Below, piece after piece: positions 52,728-61,062 of a stretch of DNA of 64,000 bases. The notes beneath the pieces are model-generated. The model was given only the letters and a program-made list of their open reading frames with translations. It searched no databases and had not been told where the DNA came from. A program made the position numbers and the translations under genes. How positions within the stretch are numbered: the first letter of the stretch is position 1; the number at the start of each line of letters is the position of its first letter. Origin of the DNA: Streptomyces sp. Je 1-369 (GTDB lineage: Bacteria; Actinomycetota; Actinomycetes; Streptomycetales; Streptomycetaceae); the NCBI RefSeq assembly GCF_026810505.1, contig NZ_CP101750.1, positions 8,172,515 through 8,236,514 on the forward strand. The letters are read 5' to 3'.

Positions 52728-53639
52728 TCAGGGCGTCGCCGGGATCCGGCTCAGCTTCTCGGGGTTGCGTACGGCGCGCACGGCGGTGATCCGGGGGCGG
52801 TCGCCGGTCAGGTCGATGTCCGCGGTGACCACGGCGAACACTTCTGCGGGCGTGGCCAGTACGGCGGCGGGCGTGCCGTCGTGCTGCACGTCCATCCGGA
52901 CCACGAGTCCGGGCGGGTACCGGCCCGCGGTGGACGCGAAGTACTCGGCGACACCGGTGGCTCCGTGCAGCGGAACGCGCGGGGTCTCCGCGTGGCCGTT
53001 GCCGTCCGCCCACATGGTCACGTCGGGCGCGAGCACCGTCATGAGTGCCTCCACGTCGCCGTCGAGGCAGGCGGCGACGAAGCGCTCGGTGATCTCGCGG
53101 ACCCGTCGGCGGTCCGATTCGAAGCGCCGGTCCTTCAGCCGCACACGGCGCCGGGCCCGGCTGCCGAGCTGCCGTACGGCCTGTTCGGTGCGGTCGATCG
53201 CCCGGGCGACTTCGGGGAAGCTGAACCCGAACACCTCGTGCAGCACGAACACCACGCGCTCCAGCGGGGACAGCGTCTCCATCATCACCAGGACCGCCAT
53301 GCTCACGGACTCGCCGAGCAGTGAGGACTCCACCGCGACGTCGGAGGAGACCAGCAGCGGTTCGGGCAGCCAGGGTCCCACGTACTCCTCGCGCCGGGCC
53401 CGGCTGCGGCGCATCTCGTCGATGGAGGTGCGGGTGACGGCCCGCACCAGGTAACCACGAGGATCGGCCACGTCGTCCCGGTCGATGCGCTGCCAGCGCA
53501 GCCAGGTCTCCTGGACGACGTCCTCGGCGTCGGTGACGGTGCCGAGCATGCGGTACGAGATTCCGAACAGCAGCTGCCGGTACTGTTCGAACGGATCCGA
53601 GGTGCCGGATCGCTCGGAGATGGCTGTCGCCTCGGCCAT
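52728..53639 (-). CDS. ECF41-family sigma factor with SnoaL-like C-terminal domain
   Basis: The 303-residue protein has sigma-70 region 2 (FGISYRMLGTVTDAEDVVQE and TWLRWQRIDRDDVADPRGYL), region 4 (LSPLERVVFVLHEVFGFSFP), then a SnoaL_2-type domain (FVAACLDGDVEALMTVLAPD; MWADGNGHAETPR). This fused layout defines ECF41 factors, whose C-terminal domain controls their activity instead of an anti-sigma factor. They recognise TGTCACA-N16-CGTC, and two such sites occur at 55.4 kb. ATG at 53639 is preferred over GTG at 53660 because of a GGAGAG site. Confidence 0.9.
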   Translation of the reverse strand: MAEATAISERSGTSDPFEQYRQLLFGISYRMLGTVTDAEDVVQETWLRWQRIDRDDVADPRGYLVRAVTRTSIDEMRRSRARREEYVGPWLPEPLLVSSDVAVESSLLGESVSMAVLVMMETLSPLERVVFVLHEVFGFSFPEVARAIDRTEQAVRQLGSRARRRVRLKDRRFESDRRRVREITERFVAACLDGDVEALMTVLAPDVTMWADGNGHAETPRVPLHGATGVAEYFASTAGRYPPGLVVRMDVQHDGTPAAVLATPAEVFAVVTADIDLTGDRPRITAVRAVRNPEKLSRIPATP

Positions 53640-53833
53640 GACTCTCCGTTCCACGTTCACTCGGGTTCACGGCGGATCGTGTCCGATCGCCAACTGCCGT
53701 GCCGAGTCTACAATCTTGGCCCCCCGCCTCTCCCACCGAATCCTGCCGTTCTCGGTGGCCGGGCCACATTCCGGCGTGCGGAATTCCTCTCCGGGATTTC
53801 GGTGCGTCGAGAAGGGGGGTGGAAAGAATTCCG

Positions 53834-55351
53834 CTAGTCCCGGGTGTGGACGACATCCGATTCCGTCCGGGGCTGCGCGGACAATTCCGGCTCGGGGCGC
53901 CGGGCCGGTGGCAGGAGCATGGCGAGTGCGGAGCCGATGACGGCCACCGCGACCGTGAGGAACAGGCCGTAGCGCACCGCGTCGGTGAGGCCGTCGGCGT
54001 ACATCGAATCCGTGAGCCGGCCCGCCTGCTGCCGGACCTCCTCGGGGACGCCCTCGGCCGCGAGGCGGTTCTGCAGGAGGGCGCCGACCGCGGCGCCTCC
54101 GACGACCGCGCCGATCTGCCGGAACGTGGTGAACATGCCGGAGGCGACACCGGTCAGCTGCGGCGGGATCTCCTGCATGGCGAGCGTGCTGGTGGGCGCG
54201 AACACCAGGCCCATGCCGATACCGAAGACGATCTGACCCGGGATGATGGCCCACACGTCGGAGTCCGGCTCGGCCATGACCGCGATGAGGGCGATACCGG
54301 CTCCGAAGATCAGCAGGCCGGGCACGAGAAGCTTGCGGCCACCCAGTCTGCCGACCGCGTTGCCGGCCAGCGGCGCCACGACCATCGAGACCAACGGGCC
54401 GGGCACCAGCGCGAGACCGGCTTCCCCCGCGGAGAGCCCCAGCACGGACTGCAGGTAGAGGGTGAGCGGCAGCAGCACGCCGATGGAACCGAACAGCAGC
54501 ATCGCGCCGAGCAGGGCGGAGACGGTGAACCCGCGGCTGCCGAACAGTTCGAACGGCACCAGCGGACGCCGGTCCTGACGGGTCCGCTGGTGCAGGGCGA
54601 AGACCCCGAGGAGCGCGACACCGAGCACGAGAACGAGCGGGATGCTGAGGAAGGACTCGATGGTGCCCCAGTCGTAGCGCTCACCCTCGATCAGCCCGTA
54701 CACGATCAGGCTCAGGCCCGCCGTGGACAGCACGGCGCCCACCAGGTCCAGCGGAGGTCGCTGCTCCCTGCGGATGTCGGGCACCACGACCAGCGCGCCC
54801 ACCAGGGCCGCCGCGCCGATCGGAAGGTTGATGAAGAAGATCCAGCGCCAGTCGAGACCGGAGACCAGCGCACCGCCGAGGGTCGGCCCGGCGACCGTGG
54901 CGAGGCCAGCGACCGCCGACCACACGCCGAACGCCGCCCCGCGCCGCTCGGCCGGGAAGACGGCGCTGATCAGGGCCAGGGTCTGCGGCATCATCACGGC
55001 GGCGCCGAGCCCCTGGACCGCCCGGGCCGCGATCATCTGTCCCGGGGTGTCCACGAGGCCGCACACCACCGATGCCAGGGTGAAGACGGCGAGTCCGGCG
55101 GCGAAGACCCGCTGAGCGCCGAAGCGGTCGCCGAGCCGTCCAGAGAGCAGCAGCAGGGCTGCGAAGACGAGCATGTAGGCGTTGGCGAACCACAGGATGT
55201 CGTCCAGTGACGCGCCCAGGCCCGCCGCCATCTCGGGGATGGCGATCGTGACGATCGTCGTGTCGAGCAGCGTCATGAAGGAGCTCGCGCAGAGCACCGT
55301 CAGCACCAGCCAGGGGTTCCGCTGTCGGGTAGGTGGTGCGTCCGTGACCAT
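53834..55351 (-). CDS. DHA2-type major facilitator exporter
   Basis: The 505-residue protein has 14 predicted membrane segments and the DHA2 signatures LDTTIVTIAIPEM, FANAYMLVFAALLLLSGRLG and DRFGAQRVFAAG. Proteins of this group export drugs and endogenous natural products against protons. The ATG at 55351 has GAGAGG upstream; the longer ORF start is unconserved. The ECF41 gene follows it on the same strand, 194 bases on, and an ECF41-like promoter lies upstream, so exporter and sigma factor may be co-transcribed and autoregulated. Confidence 0.9.
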   Translation of the reverse strand: MVTDAPPTRQRNPWLVLTVLCASSFMTLLDTTIVTIAIPEMAAGLGASLDDILWFANAYMLVFAALLLLSGRLGDRFGAQRVFAAGLAVFTLASVVCGLVDTPGQMIAARAVQGLGAAVMMPQTLALISAVFPAERRGAAFGVWSAVAGLATVAGPTLGGALVSGLDWRWIFFINLPIGAAALVGALVVVPDIRREQRPPLDLVGAVLSTAGLSLIVYGLIEGERYDWGTIESFLSIPLVLVLGVALLGVFALHQRTRQDRRPLVPFELFGSRGFTVSALLGAMLLFGSIGVLLPLTLYLQSVLGLSAGEAGLALVPGPLVSMVVAPLAGNAVGRLGGRKLLVPGLLIFGAGIALIAVMAEPDSDVWAIIPGQIVFGIGMGLVFAPTSTLAMQEIPPQLTGVASGMFTTFRQIGAVVGGAAVGALLQNRLAAEGVPEEVRQQAGRLTDSMYADGLTDAVRYGLFLTVAVAVIGSALAMLLPPARRPEPELSAQPRTESDVVHTRD

Positions 55352-55396
55352 CGCGCGGCCTCTCGTTCGTCGTCGGGTGAGGTACTTCAACAGGAC

Positions 55397-55424
55397 CGAC
55401 GCAGCCGGACGCGAAACCGTGACA
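55397..55424 (-). promoter_or_regulatory. ECF41-type promoter match reading toward the MFS gene
   Basis: On the minus strand TGTCACG (55424-55418) is followed by exactly 16 bases and CGTC (55401-55398). This is one mismatch from the published ECF41 signature TGTCACA-N16-CGTC. It lies about 47 bases upstream of the MFS start. Confidence 0.65.
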
Positions 55425-55433
55425 TGGGCGTCC

Positions 55434-55460
55434 TGTCACACTTCGCGGCGCGGCTGCGTC
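55434..55460 (+). promoter_or_regulatory. ECF41-type promoter match reading toward the SnoaL/ligase genes
   Basis: TGTCACA (55434-55440) is followed by exactly 16 bases and CGTC (55457-55460), a perfect match to the ECF41 consensus. It lies about 98 bases before the TTG start of the SnoaL-like gene. The gene for an ECF41 sigma factor is 1.8 kb away. Confidence 0.75.
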
Positions 55461-55558
55461 GGTACTGGTTGAGGGGGCCCCGACCGGCCGCGGGAGGACC
55501 GCCCCGTCACCTACGACGTGCCGACACGGGCACCACGACATCGAAGGCAGGACGGGAA

Positions 55559-56044
55559 TTGAACGGCGAGACGCTCATCCAGCGATACATCCGGGCCTTG
55601 GGAGAGCAGGACTGGGACACCCTCACCGAGCTCTACGACGAGGACGCGGTCTTCTACACGCCCCTCAAGTGGGGAGTCAAAGGCGTCCCGTTCATGGTCC
55701 AGTTCTGCAAGGCCGTACACCAGGGCTTCCCCGGCGTACGGGTCGCCCTGCACGACGAGTTCTCCAACGCGGACGGCACCCGGACGGCGTTCCGTTTCTC
55801 GATGCACTGGCACAACACCGGGCCGTTCCTCGGGCATGAGCCCACCGGGGAGCGCGGGTCGAGCATCGAGGCCCACACCGTGCGGGTCCGCGCGGGCCGC
55901 ATCACCGAACAGGTCGTGGCCGTCGGGTCCTTGCACCTGCCGTACATCGAACTCGTGCGCTGGGGCATGGAGTTCCCCCGCGACCTGGTCGACCCCGCGC
56001 CCGAGATCATGTCCTCCCCGCAGGGCGGGGGAACGCATGGCTGA
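55559..56044 (+). CDS. SnoaL-like polyketide cyclase/isomerase-fold protein
   Basis: The 161-residue protein has the cone-shaped SnoaL/NTF2-like pattern: LIQRYIRALGEQDWDTLTEL, YDEDAVFYTPLKWGVKGV, FRFSMHWHNTGPFLG and an ending strand pair. Members are cyclases, isomerases or ligand-binding proteins. The TTG at 55559 has AAGGCAGG eight bases upstream; an upstream ATG at 55424 would place the start before the ECF41 -35 element. It overlaps the ligase by 8 bases. The SnoaL-like domain also occurs in the nearby sigma factor. Confidence 0.75.
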   Translation: MNGETLIQRYIRALGEQDWDTLTELYDEDAVFYTPLKWGVKGVPFMVQFCKAVHQGFPGVRVALHDEFSNADGTRTAFRFSMHWHNTGPFLGHEPTGERGSSIEAHTVRVRAGRITEQVVAVGSLHLPYIELVRWGMEFPRDLVDPAPEIMSSPQGGGTHG

Positions 56045-57701
56045 GCGCACGGGCATCCCCTTCACGACCCGGCCGCCCGGGAACGTCGCCGCGCGCATGC
56101 GCGAGCAGGGGTGGTGGCGCGACCGGTCCATCATCCAGGACCTGCTCGACGCGGCCGCCGAGCATCCCGAGGCCCCCGCGGTCGTCGCCGCCCGCACCGA
56201 CGCGGCCGACCCGGTCACCATCACGTACGCCCAACTCGCGCGCCACGCCGAACGGTTCGGCGCCGCCCTGCTCTCCCTCGGGATCCGCCGCGGTGACCGG
56301 GTCGCCTTCCAGCTCCCCGGCTGGTGGGAGTCCGCGGCACTGACCCTGGCCTGCGCCTGGACGGGAGCCGTCGCGGTACCGCTGCTGCCCACGATGCGCG
56401 GCCGCGAGGTCGAGCGCCTGCTCCGGGTGGCCGGGGCGCGTCTCTGCGTCGTCCCGGACACCTGGGGCGGCCACGACTACGCGGCGGTCCTGGAGGAGAT
56501 CGCGCCCAGGCTCCCCGAACTGCGCCACCGGGTCGTCCACGGTGACGAGGCGCCCGACGGAACCATCGACTTCGCCACGTACTTCCTGCACACCGAGCAC
56601 GAGGCCCGCCTGCCCCACCCGCTCGAAGTGCCGTCCGGGCAGGACCTCGACTCCGTGATCCTGGTGATGTTCACCTCCGGCACCACGGGCGAGCGCAAGG
56701 CCGTGCTGCACACCGAGAACACGCTCTACGCCGGGACCGCCGCCGCGGCGGGCGTCGCCGAGCGAGGCTGGGACACGGGCGAGGTGTTCTGTTCACCCCA
56801 CCCCATCTCGGGGCTCGCCGGTCTCCTGTACTGCCTCTGGGGGCCGATCCTCGCCCGAGGTGCCGGGGTGTACCTGGACACGTGGAACGCGGCGGAGCAG
56901 CTGAAGCTGATGGCCGACGCGCAGGCCAACCAGGTGTTCGCCGCGCCACCGTTCGCGGCGCAGCTGGTCGAGGCACAGCGGGCCGACCCGCGTGAGGTGC
57001 CCGCCCTGCGGTTCGTCATGTGCGGGGGCGCACCCGTGGTGCCGAAGCTCGTGGCCGACGTCACCGACGCCTTCTCGGTGCCGGTGCGTACCTGCTGGGG
57101 AATGACCGAACTCGGCATGGGCATCCGCACCCCGGAAGGGGGGCCACCGGCCGGTGCCGTCCGCAGTGACGGTCGTCCCCTCGCGGGCCTGGAGATCTCC
57201 CTGCGGGAGGTCGCGGGGGAGGACGGCGTGCACCGGCTCTGGGTCCGTGGACCCTCCGTATGCGTGGCCGTGTGGTCGCCCGGGGCGGACGGTGGGGCGG
57301 CGCGGCCGACCTGGACGCACGACGACGGGTGGATGGACACCGGTGACCTGGTGCGCGACGACGGCGCGGGCGGCGTGCGCTTCGAGGGGCGGGCGAGCCG
57401 CCGGGTCGGGGGACCGTACATGATCCCCGTGGCGGACGTGGAGGGGGAGATCCTGCACCACCCCGATGTGCGCGAGGCCGTGATCATCGGCTACAGCGGA
57501 GAGGACGGCCAGGAACGCGCGTGTGCGGTACTCGCGCCCCGTGCGGACCGGACACCGGACCTGGCCGAGCTGCGCGCGTTTCTCTCCCGGCGCGGAATGA
57601 CGGAGTGGTACATCCCCGAACGGGTGCTGGCGGTCGCGGAGCTTCCCAAGAACGAGAACGGAAAGGTCGTCGTCGGGCAGCTGCGTCCGCTCCTGGGCTG
57701 A
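56037..57701 (+). CDS. AMP-dependent acyl-CoA synthetase/ligase
   Basis: The 554-residue protein has the adenylate-forming motifs: P-loop VMFTSGTTGERKAV (A3), TCWGMTELGMGIR (A5), WMDTGDLVRDD (A7) and the catalytic C-terminal Lys in LPKNENGKVV (A10). It activates a carboxylic acid as acyl-AMP and probably loads CoA. The nearest relatives are FadD/CaiC-like or cyclohexanecarboxylate ligases. No carrier protein is adjacent. It may activate an aromatic or alicyclic acid brought in by the BenE-like transporter; this is inference. Confidence 0.9.
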   Translation: MAERTGIPFTTRPPGNVAARMREQGWWRDRSIIQDLLDAAAEHPEAPAVVAARTDAADPVTITYAQLARHAERFGAALLSLGIRRGDRVAFQLPGWWESAALTLACAWTGAVAVPLLPTMRGREVERLLRVAGARLCVVPDTWGGHDYAAVLEEIAPRLPELRHRVVHGDEAPDGTIDFATYFLHTEHEARLPHPLEVPSGQDLDSVILVMFTSGTTGERKAVLHTENTLYAGTAAAAGVAERGWDTGEVFCSPHPISGLAGLLYCLWGPILARGAGVYLDTWNAAEQLKLMADAQANQVFAAPPFAAQLVEAQRADPREVPALRFVMCGGAPVVPKLVADVTDAFSVPVRTCWGMTELGMGIRTPEGGPPAGAVRSDGRPLAGLEISLREVAGEDGVHRLWVRGPSVCVAVWSPGADGGAARPTWTHDDGWMDTGDLVRDDGAGGVRFEGRASRRVGGPYMIPVADVEGEILHHPDVREAVIIGYSGEDGQERACAVLAPRADRTPDLAELRAFLSRRGMTEWYIPERVLAVAELPKNENGKVVVGQLRPLLG

Positions 57702-57724
57702 CGCTCCCCGCTGTCTCCCGTCCG

Positions 57725-59995
57725 CTATCGCGTCTGCCGCTGCGCCACCCACTGGGCGATGTGGACACGGGACGGCACGTCCAGTCGGCGCATGATGTGT
57801 CGTACGTGGTTCACCACGGTCCACTCCGACAGGTCGAGCCGACTGGCGATCTGCCGGTTGGTCAACCCGTTGCTGACGAGCAGAGCCACCTCGTACTGAC
57901 GGGTCGAAAGACGCGCGGAGCGGGGCGCCGCCGACGGCGCGGGCCTGGCGGACAGGGGGCAGGCCAGCGCTTCTTGGGCCGCGGCCCACGGAGTCAGGGC
58001 CCGCCCCTCCCGCCGTACGGCCTCGTACTCCGGAGTGGAGAAGGACGTGTGCAGTTCCCGTGCGGCCGCGGCGGTGGGCAGGGCCGTGGCCGGCAGCGGG
58101 TTCGCTCCGGTCGCCTCCCGGATGGCCGCCGCGGCGGCGAGTATCCGGGCGACCCGCGGGCCCTGGTCCGGCAGACGCTGCCACAGCAGATGGGCGCGGG
58201 CTTCCAGGGCCCGGGGCAGCATGGTGCACTCCCCGACGGCCTGGAGCCGGAGCAGGCCTTCGTGGAGAAGGCTCTCGGCCACCTCCTGATCGCCGCGCGC
58301 GATGCTCAGATCGGCGCGCTGCATGAGGACCAGGCCCTGGCCGCGTACGTCCGGTGCTCGCGCGTACACGCTCTCCGCCGCGTCGAGGAGGTCCGAGGCC
58401 AGTTTGACGTCGGTCCGGCGTACCCGCGCGGCGAGCGCGAGCGCCGCCTCCCCGGCCTCCTCGGGCGCGGGGGAGGTCCGCGCGGTCTTGAGTACGTGGT
58501 CCGCGAGGACGCGGGAGTCGCCCGCTGCCGTGCCGGGCCGCGCCGCGGCCAGTTGGGCGAGGGCGGTCAGCTCCTGGTGGCGCCGGCCGCACTCCGCGTA
58601 GGCGATGGCGGCCCGCCGGAAGCAGTCCGACGCGAGGAGGCTGTCCCCGGTGGCCATGGCCAGCGCGCCGCGCGCCGCCTCGGCCCGCGCGGTGAGGTGC
58701 CGCTGTCCGGCGGCGTTGAGGAACACGGCCGCGGCGTCCGTCAGCCATCGCTCCCCGGCGGCGAGGTGACCCCGCGTCAACCAGTAACGGCGCAGGGCGA
58801 GTGCGGCCAGGGCCGCGTCGTACTGCCGCCCCCGCGCGGCGAGTTGGGTGAGGGCGGCCTGGAGGTTGTCGTGGTCCGACTCCAGCAGGTTCAGCCATTC
58901 GTGCTGCCGCGGCCCCGCCAGATGAGGTTCTGCCCGCAGCGCCTCCGCCAGGAACAGCTCGGCGTGCCGATCGCGGGCGCCGACCAGGGTGCCGGCCGCG
59001 GCGAGCCGGGCCAGACCGCACTCCCGGACGATGTCGTACGCGGAGTACCGGCTCTCGGAGCCGGCGGTGTCCACGCGCAACAGCTCATGGGCGACGAGGG
59101 CGTCGGCGGCCTGCCGCGCCCGGTCGACGGGCAGCTCCCAGAGCTCCCCGACCGTGGTGAGGCGCACACCGCCGACCGCCACCGAAAGGCGGGCGAGCAG
59201 CTCGCGCTGATGCCCGTCGAGCGGACGGTTGATGTGCTGCGAGATCGCGCTGATGGAGCGGTGCTGCGGCGAGCGCGCGGGGTGCGACCCGCCGAGGACC
59301 GGCCTGCCTTCCCGCAGCCGGGCCAGGAGTGCGTCGAGGTCCAGCAGGTGCAGCCGGTTGGCGGCGAGTTCGACGGCGAGCGGGATGCCGTTTAGGCGGG
59401 CACAGATCTCGGCGACGGACCGGGCGTTGTACGCGGTCAGGGCGAAGGAGGGGACGATCCTCCTGGCCCGCTCGACGAAGAGCGTCACCGCGGGGTACTC
59501 GTGGAGCTCCGACACCTCTTGCCGGTAGGGAGGTGCCGGCGCGGACAGCGGCTGCACGGGAAACACCTGCTCGCCGAGGACCCGCAGCGGCCCGCGGCCG
59601 GTGGCCAGGATCCGCAGCAGGGGCCGCTCGTCGAGGAACGCCTCGACCGCGGCGGGCGCGGTGTCCCCCGACAGCTCGAACCCGTCGAGGACCAGCCAGG
59701 CCTCGCCCGACACCGGGTGGATGTCCCTCGCCGCGGCCAGCGCTTGAGGGCCCTCCATGCCGTGCGCGTCCACATGGTGCACGACGGGCAGCGCGGCGTC
59801 GGCCACCGCGGCCTCGGCGAGCCGGGTCTTGCCGACGCCGTCGGGACCGGTGAGGGTCAACAACCTGGCTCTGTGCTGCCTGAGTTGCAGGGAGAGGTTC
59901 AGCAGGTCGATGCCGCGTCCGACCATGGGCGCACGAGCCCGCGCCTCGGACCGCGACGAATGCTCCGCATAGGAAACCGGTGCCTTTCGGGTCAT
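57725..59995 (-). CDS. LAL-type regulator with NB-ARC and LuxR domains (second)
   Basis: The 756-residue protein parallels the first LAL regulator: Walker A TGPDGVGKTRLAEAAV (about 49-64), EAWLVLDGFELSG, a helical middle, and the C-terminal HTH (LSTRQYEVALLVSNGLTNRQ then LSEWTVVNHVRHIMRRLDVP). The two HTH regions are nearly identical, implying a shared or overlapping DNA target. ATG at 59995 is preferred; TTG at 60037 would add 14 residues. It is convergent with the ligase gene and marks the right edge of the cluster. Confidence 0.9.
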   Translation of the reverse strand: MTRKAPVSYAEHSSRSEARARAPMVGRGIDLLNLSLQLRQHRARLLTLTGPDGVGKTRLAEAAVADAALPVVHHVDAHGMEGPQALAAARDIHPVSGEAWLVLDGFELSGDTAPAAVEAFLDERPLLRILATGRGPLRVLGEQVFPVQPLSAPAPPYRQEVSELHEYPAVTLFVERARRIVPSFALTAYNARSVAEICARLNGIPLAVELAANRLHLLDLDALLARLREGRPVLGGSHPARSPQHRSISAISQHINRPLDGHQRELLARLSVAVGGVRLTTVGELWELPVDRARQAADALVAHELLRVDTAGSESRYSAYDIVRECGLARLAAAGTLVGARDRHAELFLAEALRAEPHLAGPRQHEWLNLLESDHDNLQAALTQLAARGRQYDAALAALALRRYWLTRGHLAAGERWLTDAAAVFLNAAGQRHLTARAEAARGALAMATGDSLLASDCFRRAAIAYAECGRRHQELTALAQLAAARPGTAAGDSRVLADHVLKTARTSPAPEEAGEAALALAARVRRTDVKLASDLLDAAESVYARAPDVRGQGLVLMQRADLSIARGDQEVAESLLHEGLLRLQAVGECTMLPRALEARAHLLWQRLPDQGPRVARILAAAAAIREATGANPLPATALPTAAAARELHTSFSTPEYEAVRREGRALTPWAAAQEALACPLSARPAPSAAPRSARLSTRQYEVALLVSNGLTNRQIASRLDLSEWTVVNHVRHIMRRLDVPSRVHIAQWVAQRQTR

Positions 59996-60160
59996 TCCGA
60001 CGCCCCCGTCGATCCTGAGGAAAACCTTGGTGTTCAAAACCGGGATGTGGGTCTGTTCCTGAGTCTATGGGGTCCGGGCAGAGCCGGGTGAGCAGCACGC
60101 CTCCCCTCCGACAGCGCGCACTGACTAAGATCCGTGGAAGACGAGTTGTCGGGGGGACAC

Positions 60161-60577
60161 ATGTCGGCGGGGCTGGACGAAGGCCGGATGCGGCATCTGG
60201 AGTTGATCCAGACGATCGTGACCCGGATGGGCAACAACTCCTTCCTCATCAAGGGGTGGTCGCTGACGGTCACAGGCGCCCTGCTCGCCTACGCCGTCGG
60301 CAACGACAAGAGCGCCATCGCACTGGTCGGCTTCGTGCCGGTGCTCGCCTTCTGGGCCCTGGACGGCTACTTCCTCTACCAGGAGCGGCTGTTCCGACGT
60401 CTCTACGAGCGCGTGCGCAGCAACTCCGCGACGAACGCGATCGAACCGTTCGCCATGGACGTGGCGCCGGGCAGGGAGAAGGCGGGCGTGCTGAAGGCCG
60501 CCGGTTCCTTCACCGTGGCCGGGTTCTACGGAGGCCTCACCCTGGCCCAGGCGTTCGCGCTGCTATTCGTGTTGTGA
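60161..60577 (+). CDS. Small multi-helix membrane protein next to TIR genes
   Basis: The 138-residue protein begins with an amphipathic helix (MRHLELIQTIVTRMGNNSFL), then two close membrane segments (WSLTVTGALLAYAV; AIALVGFVPVLAFWALDGYF), a basic loop (LYQERLFRRLYERVR) and a third C-terminal segment (FTVAGFYGGLTLAQAFALLF). The pattern NNSFLIKGW...LDGYFLYQERLFR is one I recall from small membrane proteins near TIR and nucleotide-signal genes. I cannot name the family with certainty. Its 3' end overlaps the convergent HIT gene by 15 bases. Confidence 0.75.
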   Translation: MSAGLDEGRMRHLELIQTIVTRMGNNSFLIKGWSLTVTGALLAYAVGNDKSAIALVGFVPVLAFWALDGYFLYQERLFRRLYERVRSNSATNAIEPFAMDVAPGREKAGVLKAAGSFTVAGFYGGLTLAQAFALLFVL

Positions 60578-61027
60578 GGGGCGTACGTGCGGTGTGTCCA
60601 GTGCCGCACGCAGGCGCCGCACCGAGTCGTCGAGGCGGGCCGCGTCCGTCTCGATGGGCTCGGGCCACAGCCGGGGCATCCGGTCGCCCGCGTAGCGCGG
60701 TACGACGTGGACGTGGAGGTGGAACACGGACTGGGTGGCGACCGCACCGGACGACTGGATGACGTTCAGCCCCTCGGGGCGGTGAACCGCCCGGACCGCG
60801 TGTGCGGCCCTGAGCACCGCCGTCCCCACGGCCGCCGCCGTCGCCTCGTCGAGGTCCCAGATGTCCGCGACGTGGCGGCGGGGCGCGACGAGGACGTGTC
60901 CCGGGTGGACCGGGGTGAGGGGGAGGAAGGTCAGGGTGTCCGTGGTTCCGTCGACGACACGGGCCGGTCGGGTTCCCGCGTCGACCTCGCAGAAGACGCA
61001 GTCGGGGTCGTGGTGTTCGGCAGCCAT
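60563..61027 (-). CDS. HIT-family nucleotide hydrolase
   Basis: The 154-residue protein has the histidine triad HLHVHVVPR near residue 115, the zinc-like CVFCEVDAG start, and LTPVHPGHVLVAPRRHVADI. HIT proteins hydrolyse or transfer nucleotides from AMP-linked substrates. The ATG at 61027 begins the conserved region. It lies 35 bases after the TIR/NTPase gene on the same strand. It could be part of the same operon and act on a nucleotide product of the TIR enzymes, which is speculative. Confidence 0.92.
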   Translation of the reverse strand: MAAEHHDPDCVFCEVDAGTRPARVVDGTTDTLTFLPLTPVHPGHVLVAPRRHVADIWDLDEATAAAVGTAVLRAAHAVRAVHRPEGLNVIQSSGAVATQSVFHLHVHVVPRYAGDRMPRLWPEPIETDAARLDDSVRRLRAALDTPHVRPSQHE

Positions 61028-61062
61028 GAGGCGAACGATAGGCGTGAGGGGTGACGTGTTCC

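Noticed and set aside
51337..54150. A 937-codon minus-strand frame spanning three genes
   Set aside because: It crosses the LAL regulator, sigma factor and exporter genes in the wrong frame; composition is Arg/Pro-rich shadow sequence.
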